A stretch of 64,000 bases of DNA from Pilimelia anulata. GTDB taxonomy: Bacteria; Actinomycetota; Actinomycetes; Mycobacteriales; Micromonosporaceae. The notes beneath the pieces are model-generated. The model saw only the letters and a program-made list of their open reading frames with translations. It had not been told where the DNA came from and ran no database searches. The stretch lies in the NCBI RefSeq assembly GCF_014647895.1, contig NZ_BMQB01000001.1:310001-374000 (forward strand), in the 5' to 3' direction. Below, piece after piece: positions 1-8,835 of this stretch. The position numbers were made by a program, and so were the translations under genes. The stretch's first letter is position 1, and the number at the start of each line of letters is the position of its first letter.

Positions 1-624
1 GACCTGGCGCGGCCGTTGGCCACCGTGACGCCGACGCTCGACGGCGATGTGCTGACCGTCCTGGCCCGCCATCCCGACGCGCTGACGATCGGGCAGGTGC
101 GGCAGGCCCTGGCCGGCCCGTCCGCCGAGGGCGTGCGAAAGGTACTGCACCGCCTCACACACCAGGGTGTCGTGCGCTCCGCCAGGGTCGGGAACGTGGC
201 GACCTTCCGCCTGAACCGGGAGCACCTCGCAGCGCCGCACATCACGGCGCTGGCCGAGCTGGCGGACGCGTTCCTCGGGCGACTGGCGCGGCGACTGCGC
301 CGGTGGGAGCCGGTGCCGCTGTACGCCGCTGTCTTCGGTTCGGCGGCCCGTGGCGACATGCACGCCGGCAGCGACATCGACATTCTCCTCGTCGCCCCCG
401 GAACCGGGATCGACCCGCGATGGGAAACGGCAGTGGCGGAGCTGGTCGTCGACGGGGCGGAGTGGCTGGGCAATGACGTGCGCCCCCTGATCCTGCCGGC
501 CGGGGAGATCATCGCCCGCGGCCATGCGGAACCGGTACTCCGGGACGTGCTCGCCGACGGCATCACCGTGCTCGGCTCCCGATCGTGGCTGGCCGACGCG
601 GTCCGGACCCCGGGGGAGCGGTGA
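1..624 (+). CDS. Nucleotidyltransferase-domain protein with N-terminal winged helix (MNT type), 5' end at window edge
   Basis: The reading frame is open to base 1. The first internal start is a TTG at 16, but the residues before it (DLARPLATVTPTLDG) resemble the N-terminus of this family, so probably only the initiator codon lies outside the window (inference). Residues about 20-75 look like a winged-helix DNA-binding segment. Residues about 105-130 carry the minimal nucleotidyltransferase signature: FGSAARGD followed by SDIDILLV, which supplies the two metal-binding aspartates. Such MNT proteins are known as antitoxins or AMP-transferring partners of HEPN-like proteins, and the frame right after this gene ends like such a partner but is truncated. 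Substrate unknown. Fold call confident, role inferred. Confidence 0.8.
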   Translation, partial: DLARPLATVTPTLDGDVLTVLARHPDALTIGQVRQALAGPSAEGVRKVLHRLTHQGVVRSARVGNVATFRLNREHLAAPHITALAELADAFLGRLARRLRRWEPVPLYAAVFGSAARGDMHAGSDIDILLVAPGTGIDPRWETAVAELVVDGAEWLGNDVRPLILPAGEIIARGHAEPVLRDVLADGITVLGSRSWLADAVRTPGER

Positions 625-625
625 T

Positions 626-847
626 GGCCCAGCGCACGCGGCGCTGCGACGCCACGGCGAGGCGGTCGCATTGCTGCGCAAGGTGGACGGTGACGCCGCG
701 CGTCAGTCGAGCACGCTGCTGGGTCTGAAGACGAAGGCCGGGTACAGCCACACACCGACCACGCCGGACGAGGTGAAGCGCGCCGCCCGGGCGGCCGCCG
801 CGCTGGTCGACGCCGCCCGCCGGGCGCACGCGGCGACGGCCGGCTGA
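626..847 (+). pseudogene. Truncated HEPN-like partner gene, N-terminus missing
   Basis: Directly after the nucleotidyltransferase stop, the second frame encodes a convincing C-terminal tail, HGEAVALLRKVDGDAAR through LLGLKTKAGYSHTP to the TGA at 845-847. This matches, from memory, the end of small helical HEPN-like proteins that normally follow MNT genes and are about 120-130 residues long. Here only about 70 residues remain. No start codon with a ribosome site precedes them in frame: the ATG at 624 is in another frame and stops at LGL. The N-terminal half therefore seems deleted, with the remnant abutting the upstream stop codon. The left limit given is only where family-like sequence begins. 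A start inside the upstream gene (524) is possible but unlikely. Confidence 0.55.
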
Positions 848-855
848 TCGTTGCG

Positions 856-1278
856 GTGGGCGTGGTGGGCGTGCGTCGATTCGGGTGGGGTGACCACGAC
901 GCCGTCGCGGCGCTGTGGGCCGGCGCGGGCCTGGACGTCGTCCCCCGGGCGGAGCTGCGCGCGAAGCTCGCCCGCGACCCCGAGCTGTTCCTGGTCGCCG
1001 AGGCCGACGGCCGGGTGGTCGGCGTGCTGCTGGGCACCTACGACGGCCGGCGGGGGTGGATCCTGCGGCTCGCCGTCGACCCGGACCGCCGGCGGCAGGG
1101 CATCGCCCGCGACCTGGTGGCGGAGCTGGAGCGGCGCTTCGCCCGGCTGGGCTGCCCGCGGGTGAACCTGCTGGTGCTGCCGGACAACGAGGCCGGCCTG
1201 CGGTTCTGGCGCGCGCTCGGCTACCTGCCGTACCCGGACGTCCTGTGCTCGAAGCCGCTCCCCGCCGACCCGCGGTAG
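856..1278 (+). CDS. GNAT family N-acetyltransferase (RimI-like)
   Basis: This 140-residue protein has the GNAT fold: an N-terminal strand and helix, the central strand with LFLVAEADGRVVGVLLG, then motif A, LRLAVDPDRRRQGIARDLV (residues about 75-95), whose R-R-Q-G-I-A loop binds the pyrophosphate of acetyl-CoA. The tail NEAGLRFWRALGY is the usual motif B region. The acceptor substrate cannot be read from sequence. Several GTG codons in a row (856, 862, 865, 871) make the start uncertain; 871 would give the family-like start VRRFGWGD. It begins 8 bp after the remnant gene and points toward the convergent accD. Confidence 0.85.
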   Translation: MGVVGVRRFGWGDHDAVAALWAGAGLDVVPRAELRAKLARDPELFLVAEADGRVVGVLLGTYDGRRGWILRLAVDPDRRRQGIARDLVAELERRFARLGCPRVNLLVLPDNEAGLRFWRALGYLPYPDVLCSKPLPADPR

Positions 1279-1356
1279 CCGGACCCGAGCGCCCCGCGCA
1301 ACGGCAGCGGCGGCGACCCCCGGACCACGCCGGGAACCGCCGCCGCACCGATCGAC

Positions 1357-2775
1357 CTACAGCGGGATGTTGCCGTGGGCGCCGCGGGCCGCCGGCGCCT
1401 CAGCCAGCGCCTCCGCGATCCGCCGCCGCGTGTCCGCCGGCTTGATCACCTCGTCCACCACGCCGATCTCCAGCGCCCGGTTCACCCCGCCCGCCGTCTG
1501 CGTCTGCTCCTCGATGAGCCGCGCCCGCAGCTCGTCCCGCTCCTCCGCCGGCGTCGCCGCCAGCTTCTTGCGGTGCAGGATGTTCACCGCCGCCGAGGCG
1601 CCCATGACCGCGACCTCGGCCTGCGGCCAGGCGAAGACGGCGGTGGCGCCGAGCGAGCGGGAGTTCATCGCGATGTACGCCCCGCCGTACGCCTTCCGGG
1701 TCACCAGGGTGACCCGCGGCACGACGGCCTCGCTGAACGCGTGCAGCAGCTTGGCGCCGCGCCGGACGACGCCGTCCCACTCCTGGCCGAGGCCGGGCAG
1801 GTAGCCGGGGACGTCCACGAGCACGATCAGCGGGACGCCGAGCGCGTCGCACATCCGAACGAACCGGGCCGCCTTCTCGGCGCTGGACGCGTCCAGGCAG
1901 CCGCCGAGGCGCAGCGGGTTGTTGGCGATCACGCCGACCGTGCGGCCGGCGAAGCGGCCCAGCGTGGTGACGACGTTCGGCGCCCACTTGGCGTGCAGTT
2001 CCACGCCGGGGGCGTCGAGCAGGGCCTTGACCACCGGCTTGACGTCGTACGCCCGGGCGGCCTCGGCCGGCATCAGCGCGGCCAGGTCGTGCCCCTCGCC
2101 GGCGTCGGCGTCGGCGGGGTTGATCCGGCCCTGGTTGCCGAGCAGGGCGGCGACCGCGCGGGCCTTGTCCAGCGCGGCGGCGTCGTCCTTGGTGGTGATG
2201 TGGACGACGCCGGAGCGGCGGCCGTGCGGCTCGGGGCCGCCGAGGCGGGCCATGTCGACCTGCTCGCCGGTGACGCTGCGGACGACCTCCGGGCCGGTGA
2301 CGAAGATCCGGCCGCCGTCGCTCATGATCACGACGTCGGTGAGCGCGGGCCCGTAGGCCGCGCCGCCGGCCGCGGGGCCGAGGACGACGGAGATCTGCGG
2401 TACCCGGCCGGAGGCGCGGACCATCGCGGCGAAGACCTGGCCGACGCCGTCGAGGGCGACGACGCCCTCGGCCAGCCGGGCGCCGCCGGAGTGCCAGAGG
2501 CCGATGACCGGGACCCGCTCGCGGACCGCGGCGTCGATCGCGTCGACGACGTGCTTGCAGCCGGCCAGGCCCATCGCGCCGCCCATCCGGGTGGCGTCGG
2601 TCGCGAACGCGATCGCCGGGGCGCCGTCGATCTCGCCGTGCGCCCAGAGGACGCCGGAGCCGTCGGCGGAGTTGGCGAGCCGGAGGGAGCCCTCGTCGTA
2701 CAGGCGCCGGAGCCGGACCTCGGGGTCGCGGTGGTCGGCCGCCGGCTGATCGGAGACGACGGACGGAGTGGTCAT
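1357..2775 (-). CDS. accD: Acyl-CoA carboxylase carboxyltransferase (beta) subunit
   Basis: This is the carboxyltransferase subunit of an acetyl/propionyl-CoA carboxylase, which moves the carboxyl group from carboxybiotin to acyl-CoA and makes malonyl- or methylmalonyl-CoA for lipid synthesis. The 472 residues contain both crotonase-like halves. The N-terminal oxyanion-hole glycines are in LWHSGGARLAEG and LGPAAGGAAYGPAL, the C-terminal ones in DVPGYLPG and RKAYGGAYIAMNS. Length is normal for actinobacteria. The ATG at 2775 follows AGGAGGC by a good distance. It is the last gene of the fabD-fabH-acpP-fabF-accD operon, 48 bp after fabF, which points to malonyl-CoA supply. No biotin carboxylase gene is in the window. 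Acetyl versus propionyl specificity is not resolved. Confidence 0.92.
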   Translation of the reverse strand: MTTPSVVSDQPAADHRDPEVRLRRLYDEGSLRLANSADGSGVLWAHGEIDGAPAIAFATDATRMGGAMGLAGCKHVVDAIDAAVRERVPVIGLWHSGGARLAEGVVALDGVGQVFAAMVRASGRVPQISVVLGPAAGGAAYGPALTDVVIMSDGGRIFVTGPEVVRSVTGEQVDMARLGGPEPHGRRSGVVHITTKDDAAALDKARAVAALLGNQGRINPADADAGEGHDLAALMPAEAARAYDVKPVVKALLDAPGVELHAKWAPNVVTTLGRFAGRTVGVIANNPLRLGGCLDASSAEKAARFVRMCDALGVPLIVLVDVPGYLPGLGQEWDGVVRRGAKLLHAFSEAVVPRVTLVTRKAYGGAYIAMNSRSLGATAVFAWPQAEVAVMGASAAVNILHRKKLAATPAEERDELRARLIEEQTQTAGGVNRALEIGVVDEVIKPADTRRRIAEALAEAPAARGAHGNIPL

Positions 2776-2823
2776 TGCTTTGCCTCCTGGTGGCTCGGGG
2801 TACCCCGGGCGGAGTCGGGAAGG

Positions 2824-4050
2824 TCAGGCCCGGGCGAACACCAGCGCCACGTTGTGCCCGCCGAACCCGAACGAGTTGTTCAGCGCGGCGGGGATGTCCA
2901 GCTTGCGGGCCTGGTGCGCGGCGACGTCCAGGTCGAGGTCGTCGTCGGGGTCGTCCAGGTTGATCGTCGGCGGGATGACGCTGTCGCGGATCGCCAGGAT
3001 CGTGGCGATCGACTCCAGCGCGCCGGCCGCGCCGAGCAGGTGCCCGGTCATCGACTTGGTGGCGGTCAGGACGGGGTGGGCGCCCAGGGTGCGCCGCAGC
3101 GCCTTGATCTCGATCATGTCGCCGATCGGGGTCGAGGTCGCGTGGGCGTTGACGTGCGCGATGTCGGCCGGCGCGACGCCCGCGTCGGCGAGCGCGCGGC
3201 TGATGGCCTTGGCGGCGCCGATGCCGTCCGGGTGGGGCTGGACGATGTCGAACGCGTCCGAGGTCATGCCGGCCCCGACGAGCCGGGCGTGGACCCGGGC
3301 GCCGCGGGCGGCGGCGTGCTCGGCCCGCTCCAGGATCATCACGCCGGAGCCCTCGCCGAGCACGAAGCCGTCCCGGTTCTTGTCCCAGGGGCGGGACGCC
3401 TTGGTCGGCTCGTCGTTGCGGGTGCTCATCGCGCGCATGGTGGCGAAGCCGGCGAGCGGGAGCGGGTGGATGACCGCCTCCGTGCCGCCGGCGACGACGA
3501 TGTCGGCCCGGCCGGACCGGATGATGTCCAGCCCCCACGCGACGGCCTCGGCGCCGGTGGCGCAGGCGCTGGCCATCGCGTGCACGCCGGCCTGCGCCTT
3601 CAGCTCGATGCCGACGTGCGCGGCGGGGCCGTTGGGCATGAGCATCGGCACCGTGTGCGGGGAGACCCGCCGGGGGCCGCTGGCCTCCAGGACGTCGTCC
3701 TGGTGCAGCAGCGTCAGCAGGCCGCCGATGCCGGAGCCGAGGCTGACGGCCACCCGCTCCGGGTCGGCGCCGCCGTCGGCCAGGCCGGCGTCGGCCCACG
3801 CCTCGGTCGCGGCGATCAGGGCGATGGCCTCGGAGCGGTCGAGGCGGCGCAGCCGGACCCGGTCGAGCACCTCGCTGGGGTCGACGGCGAGTTCGGCGGC
3901 GATCCGCGACGGGAGCTGCTCCGCCCAGTCCGGGGTGAGCACGCCCACCCCGGAGCGGCCGGCCAGCATCGCTTCCCAGGTCGACGCGACGTTCCCGCCG
4001 AGCGGGGTGGTGGCGCCGAGACCGGTGACGACTACGTCAGGCGTGGACAC
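2824..4050 (-). CDS. fabF: Beta-ketoacyl-ACP synthase II
   Basis: FabF condenses malonyl-ACP with a growing acyl-ACP in type II fatty-acid synthesis in the cytosol. The 408-residue protein starts VSTPDVVVTGLGATTPLG, the usual KASII N-terminus. The nucleophile cysteine lies in ASACATGAEAV, and the two catalytic histidines in VNAHATSTPIGD and KSMTGHLLGAAGALE. It ends FGFGGHNVALVF as in the family. I chose the GTG at 4050 because it gives this N-terminus and lies 5 bp after the acpP stop, so the two are translationally close. Upstream extensions of the frame run into acpP and are not real. Confidence 0.95.
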   Translation of the reverse strand: MSTPDVVVTGLGATTPLGGNVASTWEAMLAGRSGVGVLTPDWAEQLPSRIAAELAVDPSEVLDRVRLRRLDRSEAIALIAATEAWADAGLADGGADPERVAVSLGSGIGGLLTLLHQDDVLEASGPRRVSPHTVPMLMPNGPAAHVGIELKAQAGVHAMASACATGAEAVAWGLDIIRSGRADIVVAGGTEAVIHPLPLAGFATMRAMSTRNDEPTKASRPWDKNRDGFVLGEGSGVMILERAEHAAARGARVHARLVGAGMTSDAFDIVQPHPDGIGAAKAISRALADAGVAPADIAHVNAHATSTPIGDMIEIKALRRTLGAHPVLTATKSMTGHLLGAAGALESIATILAIRDSVIPPTINLDDPDDDLDLDVAAHQARKLDIPAALNNSFGFGGHNVALVFARA

Positions 4051-4055
4051 GTTGC

Positions 4056-4295
4056 TCAGAGAGCCTTCTCGATGAACGAAACGGCGTCGCCGACGGTCTT
4101 GAGGTTCTGCACCTCGTCGTCCGGGATCTTGACGCCGAACTTCTCCTCGGCCGCCACGACGACCTCGACCATCGACAGGGAGTCGACGTCCAGGTCCTCG
4201 GTGAAGGACTTGTCCTCGGCGACATCGGCGGTGTTCACGCCGGCGACCTCGTCCAGGATGGCGGCGAGCCCTGCGGTGATCTCCTCGCGGGTCAT
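4056..4295 (-). CDS. acpP: Acyl carrier protein
   Basis: This 79-residue acidic protein is the acyl carrier of the operon. The phosphopantetheine attachment serine is Ser39 in the motif DLDVDSLSMVEVV, followed by the helix-III acidic patch (EEKFGVKIPDDEV). Length and the FTEDLDVDSL signature are normal. The ATG at 4295 is preceded by AGAGGAAC at a suitable distance. It sits 71 bp after fabH and 5 bp before fabF. The holo-ACP synthase that would activate it is not in the window. Confidence 0.95.
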   Translation of the reverse strand: MTREEITAGLAAILDEVAGVNTADVAEDKSFTEDLDVDSLSMVEVVVAAEEKFGVKIPDDEVQNLKTVGDAVSFIEKAL

Positions 4296-4366
4296 GCTGG
4301 TGTTCCTCTCGCAGTAGTGGTGCTTCTCCGGCGCCGGATCGGCCGGCGCCGGGCGTTCTCGCGGGG

Positions 4367-5314
4367 CTACGGGCAGCGGATGACCTGCCCGGCCCAGGTG
4401 AGGCCGCCGCCGAAGGCGAACAGCAGGACGGGGGCCCCGCTGGGGATCTCCCGCCGCTCGACCATCTTCGACAGGGCCAGCGGGACACTGGCCGCCGAGG
4501 TGTTGCCGGACTCGACGATGTCCTTGGCGACGACGGTGCTCTCCGGCAGCCCGAGCTTGCGCACGATGCCGTCGATGATCCGGGTGTTGGCCTGGTGCGG
4601 GATGAACGCGGCCAGCTCGCCCGGCTCGACCCCGGCGGCGGCGCACGCCCGGGCGGCCAGCGGGCCGAGCGCGGTGGTGGCCCAGCGGAACACCGTCTGG
4701 CCCTCCTGCTCGATCCGCGGCTGCCAGCCCTCGATCCGGATGGCGTCGCCCTTGTCCGGGGCCGAACCCCAGACGACCGGCCCGACGCCCGGCTCGGCGT
4801 CGCCCTCGACCGCCGAGACCACCGCGGCGCCGGCCCCGTCGCCGAAGATGACGCAGGTGGCCCGGTCGGTCCAGTCGATCAGCTCGGACAGCTTCTCCGC
4901 GCCGACCACGATCGCGTGCCGGGCGGCGCCGGCGCGGATGGCGTGGTCGACCAGCGCGACGCCGTGCGAGAAGCCGGAGCAGGCGGTGTTGATGTCGAAC
5001 GCCACCGGCGCCGCGATGCCCAGGCTGCCGGCGACCCGGGTGGCCACGTTCGGGCAGCGGTCGGCGGACGAGCAGGTCGCGACCACGACCATGTCGATGT
5101 CGGCGGCGGTCAGCCCGGAGCCGGCGAGCGCCTTCTCCGCCGCGGCGGTGGCCATGTCGGCCACGGTCTCGTCGTCGGCGATCCGGCGGCTGGAGATGCC
5201 GACCCGGGACACGATCCACTCGTCGGTCGTCTCGACCAGCTTCGCGATGTCGTCGTTGGTGACGACCCGGGCCGGCTGGTAGTGGCCGAGGGAGACGATA
5301 CGGCTGCCGGTCAT
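4367..5314 (-). CDS. fabH: Beta-ketoacyl-ACP synthase III
   Basis: FabH starts fatty-acid chains by condensing an acyl-CoA primer with malonyl-ACP. With the start at 5314 the protein has 315 residues. The catalytic triad is Cys112 (FDINTACSGFSHG), His240 (FIPHQANTRI) and Asn271 (ESGNTSAAS), the same positions as in well-studied FabH. The start at 5314 (MTGSRIVSLGHYQPARVV) is chosen over 5356 because it follows GGAAGGGG and gives the usual N-terminus; the longer version would overlap fabD. Actinobacterial FabH often prefers branched primers such as isobutyryl-CoA, but specificity is not visible here. Confidence 0.94.
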   Translation of the reverse strand: MTGSRIVSLGHYQPARVVTNDDIAKLVETTDEWIVSRVGISSRRIADDETVADMATAAAEKALAGSGLTAADIDMVVVATCSSADRCPNVATRVAGSLGIAAPVAFDINTACSGFSHGVALVDHAIRAGAARHAIVVGAEKLSELIDWTDRATCVIFGDGAGAAVVSAVEGDAEPGVGPVVWGSAPDKGDAIRIEGWQPRIEQEGQTVFRWATTALGPLAARACAAAGVEPGELAAFIPHQANTRIIDGIVRKLGLPESTVVAKDIVESGNTSAASVPLALSKMVERREIPSGAPVLLFAFGGGLTWAGQVIRCP

Positions 5315-5342
5315 CGGCGCCCCTTCCCGGAGTGCTCGGACT

Positions 5343-6515
5343 TCACGACTGGGCACCGCCGATGCGGGCCAGCGGCTGACCCGGCGCGACCGGGTCCTCG
5401 TCGTGCGCGAGCCACTCGGTCAGCGAGCCGGCGGCGTGGGCCGTGACGTCCACCGGGCCCTGCCGGGTCTGCACGTGGCCGAGGAGCTGCCCCGACCGGA
5501 CGACGTCGCCCTCGCCGATCGCGGCGTCGGGGCTGAACGTGCCCGCGGCGCCGGCGACGACGACGCGGAACTGCGGGGTGGGCTCGTGCCCGGCCGCGGA
5601 TCCGTGCCGGGCGATCAGGTCCCGCGCGGCGGGCAGGTCGTCCGGGGTGTTCAGGTTGACGATCTCCGGTACGCCGCGCTCCTTCAGCTCCCGCTTGAGC
5701 AGGCCGGTCAGCGTGCCGGCGGGGGCCAGCTCGATCACGCCGGTGACGCCGAGGTCGGCGAGCGTGCGCATGCACAGGTCCCAGCGGACCGGCGCGGTGA
5801 CCTGGCGGACGAGCCGCTGGAGCAGCTCCCGGCCGTGGTTGACGGCGGCGCCGTCGGCGTTGGAGAGCAGGATGCGCTGCGGGTCGGCGGTGACGATGCC
5901 GGCCGCGACCCCGGCCAGCGCCTCCTCGGCGGGGGCCATGTACGGGGTGTGGAAGGCGCCGGCGACCGGCAGCGCGCGGACCCGGGCGCCGGCCGGCGGC
6001 TCGGCGGCGAGCTTCTCCAGCGCGGCCAGCGCGCCGGCGGCGACGATCTGGCCGGCGCCGTTGCGGTTGGCCGGGTGCAGGCCGAGGCCGGCGAGCGCGG
6101 CCAGGACCGCCGCCTCGTCGCCGCCGAGCAGCGCGGCCATGCCGGTCGGCTCGGCGGCGCACGCGGCGGCCATCTCCCGCCCCCGTACGCCGGCGAGGGT
6201 GACGGCGGCGTCCGGGGTGAGCACCCCGGCGAGCGCCGCGGCGGCCAGCTCGCCGACGCTGTGGCCGGCGACGAGCGACACGTCGTACAGCGGGAGCTGC
6301 TCGGCCGTGGCGAGCGCCGCCGCGACCAGCAGCGGCTGGGTCCGGGCGGTGTCCTTGATCTCGTCGGCGTCGGCGGCGGTACCGAGGTGGACCAGGTCCA
6401 CGCCGGCCAGCGCCGACCACCAACGAAGGCGGGCGGCGACGCCGGGCAGGTCGAGCCACGGGGCGAGGAAGCCGGGCTTCTGCGCGCCCTGGCCGGGAGA
6501 GAGAACTGCGAGCAC
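5343..6515 (-). CDS. fabD: Malonyl-CoA:ACP transacylase with a C-terminal biotinyl/lipoyl-like domain
   Basis: FabD moves malonyl from CoA to ACP. The acyltransferase domain covers residues 1 to about 310 of 390: the oxyanion-side motif PGQGAQKPG, catalytic Ser86 in GHSVGE and His189 in GAFHTPYM. Residues about 316-390 are an extra domain that reads like the beta-hammerhead of biotin/lipoyl carriers (GEGDVVRSGQLLGHVQ, then DEDPVAPGQPLARI). The loop where carriers have MKM reads TRQG, so no modifiable lysine is present. The GTG at 6515 is chosen for the AGGAAAG seven bases upstream and the family-like VLAVLSPGQGAQ start; the upstream frame to 6572 would cross the promoter. First gene of the operon, 28 bp before fabH. 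Confidence 0.92.
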   Translation of the reverse strand: MLAVLSPGQGAQKPGFLAPWLDLPGVAARLRWWSALAGVDLVHLGTAADADEIKDTARTQPLLVAAALATAEQLPLYDVSLVAGHSVGELAAAALAGVLTPDAAVTLAGVRGREMAAACAAEPTGMAALLGGDEAAVLAALAGLGLHPANRNGAGQIVAAGALAALEKLAAEPPAGARVRALPVAGAFHTPYMAPAEEALAGVAAGIVTADPQRILLSNADGAAVNHGRELLQRLVRQVTAPVRWDLCMRTLADLGVTGVIELAPAGTLTGLLKRELKERGVPEIVNLNTPDDLPAARDLIARHGSAAGHEPTPQFRVVVAGAAGTFSPDAAIGEGDVVRSGQLLGHVQTRQGPVDVTAHAAGSLTEWLAHDEDPVAPGQPLARIGGAQS

Positions 6516-6570
6516 GTGTCGACTTTCCTGTACGGATGGCGCCCGGTGCGCTATCGGGCACCACCAAGTC

Positions 6571-6599
6571 ACACTACGAACGTTGTAGGGATCCTACAA
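6571..6599 (-). promoter_or_regulatory. Promoter of the fabD operon with embedded palindrome
   Basis: Read on the minus strand, TTGTAG (6599-6594) and TAGTGT (6576-6571) are separated by exactly 17 bases, a good -35/-10 pair ending about 55 bases before the fabD GTG. The -35 box is one arm of a perfect inverted repeat TTGTAGG-ATC-CCTACAA (6583-6599), so a dimeric regulator bound there would compete with RNA polymerase. In Streptomyces the fabD operon is controlled by FasR; whether this palindrome is its site is not something I can verify. Confidence 0.6.
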
Positions 6600-6638
6600 A
6601 GTGAGGCCGATCACCGCCCCGGCCGGGTGATCTCGCTC

Positions 6639-8801
6639 TCAGGTCAGGCCGACCACCTCGTGCAGCAGCTCCCGCTGGGGGTGGCGCAGCGGCCGCTCGC
6701 CGGCGGTCCGCCGGGTCCACGAGCCGTCGCCGGCCAGCTCGAAGCAGTCGGCGTCCTCGGCCAGCGCGAGCACCAGGACGTGCTCGATCGCCCGGACGGC
6801 CGCCGGGTCGGTGACCCGGACCAGCGCCTCCACCCGGCGGTCCAGGTTGCGGTGCATCAGGTCGGCCGAGCCGATCCACACCTCCGGCTCGCCGCCGTTG
6901 CCGAACCGGAACACCCGGGAGTGCTCCAGGAACCGCCCCAGCACCGACCGGACCCGGATGTTCTCCGACAGCCCCGGCACCCCCGGCCGCAGCGTGCACA
7001 TGCCGCGGATCACCAGGTCGACCCGGGTGCCGGCGGCCGACGCCCGGTACAGCGCGTCGACCACCTCCTCGTCGACCAGCGAGTTGACCTTCATCTGGAC
7101 CAGTCCGGCCGCGCCCTGCGCCGCCTCCCGGTCGATCCGCTCGATCAGGCCCTGCCGGATGCCGTGCGGGGCCACCAGCAGCCGCCGGTACGTGGTCTGC
7201 CGGGCGTACCCGGTCAGCGTGTTGAACAGCTCGGTCAGGTCCGCGCCGACGTCGGCGTCGGCGGTCAGCATGCCGAAGTCCTCGTACAGCCGGGCCGTCT
7301 TCGGGTGGTAGTTGCCGGTGCCGATGTGGCAGTACCGGCGCAGCGTCCCGCCCTCGTTGCGGACCACCAGCGCGGTCTTGCAGTGGGTCTTGAGCCCGAC
7401 CAGCCCGTACACGACGTGGCAGCCGGCCCGCTCCAGCTTGCGCGCCCAGCCGATGTTGGCCACCTCGTCGAACCGGGCCTTCACCTCGACCAGCACGACC
7501 ACCTGCTTGCCGGCCTCGGCGGCGTCGATCAGCGCGTCGACGATGGGGGAGTCCCCGCTGGTCCGGTACAGCGTCTGCTTGATCGCCAGCACGTTCGGGT
7601 CGGCGGCGGCCTGCTCGATGAACCGCTGCACGCTGGTGGAGAACGCGTGGTACGGGTGGTGCACCAGCAGGTCCCCGTCGCGCAGCGTGGCGAACACCGA
7701 CCGCGGCGCCTCCCCGTCGACCAGCCGCGGGTGGGTGGCCGGGACGAACGGCGGGTCCTTCAGGTCCGGCCGGTCCACCCCGCCGTGGAGCTGCCAGAGG
7801 AAGGACAGGTCGATCAGGCCGGGCACCCGGAGCACGTCGTGCGCGTCCATGTCCAGCTCCCGGACCAGCAGGTCCAGGACGTGGTCGGACATGTCCGCGC
7901 CCACCTCCAGCCGGACCGGCGGGCCGAACCGGCGCCGGGCCAGCTCCCGCTCGAGGGCCTGGAGCAGGTCCTCGTCCCGGTCCTCGTCGACCTCGAAGTC
8001 GGCGTTGCGGGTCACCCGGAACAGGTGGCTCTCCACCACCTGCATGCCGGCGAAGAGCTGGTCCAGGTGGGTGGCGATCAGCTCCTCCACCGGCAGGAAC
8101 CAGTCCCCGTCCACGCGCCGCACCGGCACCAGCCGGGGCACGTTGTTGGGCACCTTCACCCGGGCGAACAGCTCCGGCCCGCCGTCGGGGTCCCGGACGG
8201 CGACCGCGAGGCTCAGCGACCGGCTGGAGATGTACGGGAACGGGTGCGCCGGGTCCACCGCCAGCGGGGTCAGCACCGGCAGCACGTTGTCGTGGAAGTA
8301 CGTGTGCATCACCCGCCGCTCCTCGGCGGCCAGGTCGGCCCAGCGCAGCAGGTGCACGTCCTGCTCGGCGAGCAGCGGGCGCACCTCGTCGGTGAAGCAG
8401 CGGGCGTGCCGCTCGACCAGCGTGGCCGTCTTCTCGGTGATCTTCTGCAACTGGGTGCGCAGCGGCAGGCCGTCCCCGCCGCGCACCGGCAGGCCGGCCT
8501 GCATGCGCCGCTTGAGGCCGGCGATCCGGACCATGACGAACTCGTCCAGGTTGCTGGCGAAGATCGCCAGGAACTTGGCCCGCTCCAGCAGCGGCGTGCG
8601 CGGGTCCTCCGCCAGCGTCAGCACCCGGGCGTTGAAGTCGAGCCAGGACAGCTCCCGGTTGAGGAACCGGTCCGGCGGCAGCGCCGGCGCGGGGCCGGGC
8701 GGGGGCGGGGCGTCGACGGTACGGAGGCGGCTCGTCGTCCGGGTGGCGGAGCGGCGGCGGGCCGGTCGGGGCGGGCCGGCGGGGGTCGCATTCACCGCCA
8801 C
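6639..8801 (-). CDS. ppk1: Polyphosphate kinase 1
   Basis: PPK1 polymerises the ATP gamma-phosphate into inorganic polyphosphate. The 720-residue protein has a low-complexity N-terminus (residues 1-40), then the PPK N-domain ([16 protein letters not shown]), the middle domain with [17 protein letters not shown], and the two phospholipase-D-like C-terminal domains. The autophosphorylated histidine is most likely His473 in [11 protein letters not shown]; the second conserved histidine is His650 in [12 protein letters not shown]. Length is normal. The GTG at 8801 is the furthest usable start; a start nearer the conserved domain is possible. The gene lies 123 bp upstream of fabD on the same strand, separated by the fabD promoter, so it is probably a separate transcript. 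Confidence 0.93.
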   Translation of the reverse strand: MAVNATPAGPPRPARRRSATRTTSRLRTVDAPPPPGPAPALPPDRFLNRELSWLDFNARVLTLAEDPRTPLLERAKFLAIFASNLDEFVMVRIAGLKRRMQAGLPVRGGDGLPLRTQLQKITEKTATLVERHARCFTDEVRPLLAEQDVHLLRWADLAAEERRVMHTYFHDNVLPVLTPLAVDPAHPFPYISSRSLSLAVAVRDPDGGPELFARVKVPNNVPRLVPVRRVDGDWFLPVEELIATHLDQLFAGMQVVESHLFRVTRNADFEVDEDRDEDLLQALERELARRRFGPPVRLEVGADMSDHVLDLLVRELDMDAHDVLRVPGLIDLSFLWQLHGGVDRPDLKDPPFVPATHPRLVDGEAPRSVFATLRDGDLLVHHPYHAFSTSVQRFIEQAAADPNVLAIKQTLYRTSGDSPIVDALIDAAEAGKQVVVLVEVKARFDEVANIGWARKLERAGCHVVYGLVGLKTHCKTALVVRNEGGTLRRYCHIGTGNYHPKTARLYEDFGMLTADADVGADLTELFNTLTGYARQTTYRRLLVAPHGIRQGLIERIDREAAQGAAGLVQMKVNSLVDEEVVDALYRASAAGTRVDLVIRGMCTLRPGVPGLSENIRVRSVLGRFLEHSRVFRFGNGGEPEVWIGSADLMHRNLDRRVEALVRVTDPAAVRAIEHVLVLALAEDADCFELAGDGSWTRRTAGERPLRHPQRELLHEVVGLT

Positions 8802-8835
8802 ATCATCACCCGACCGAGGTGAACACTGGCTGAAC

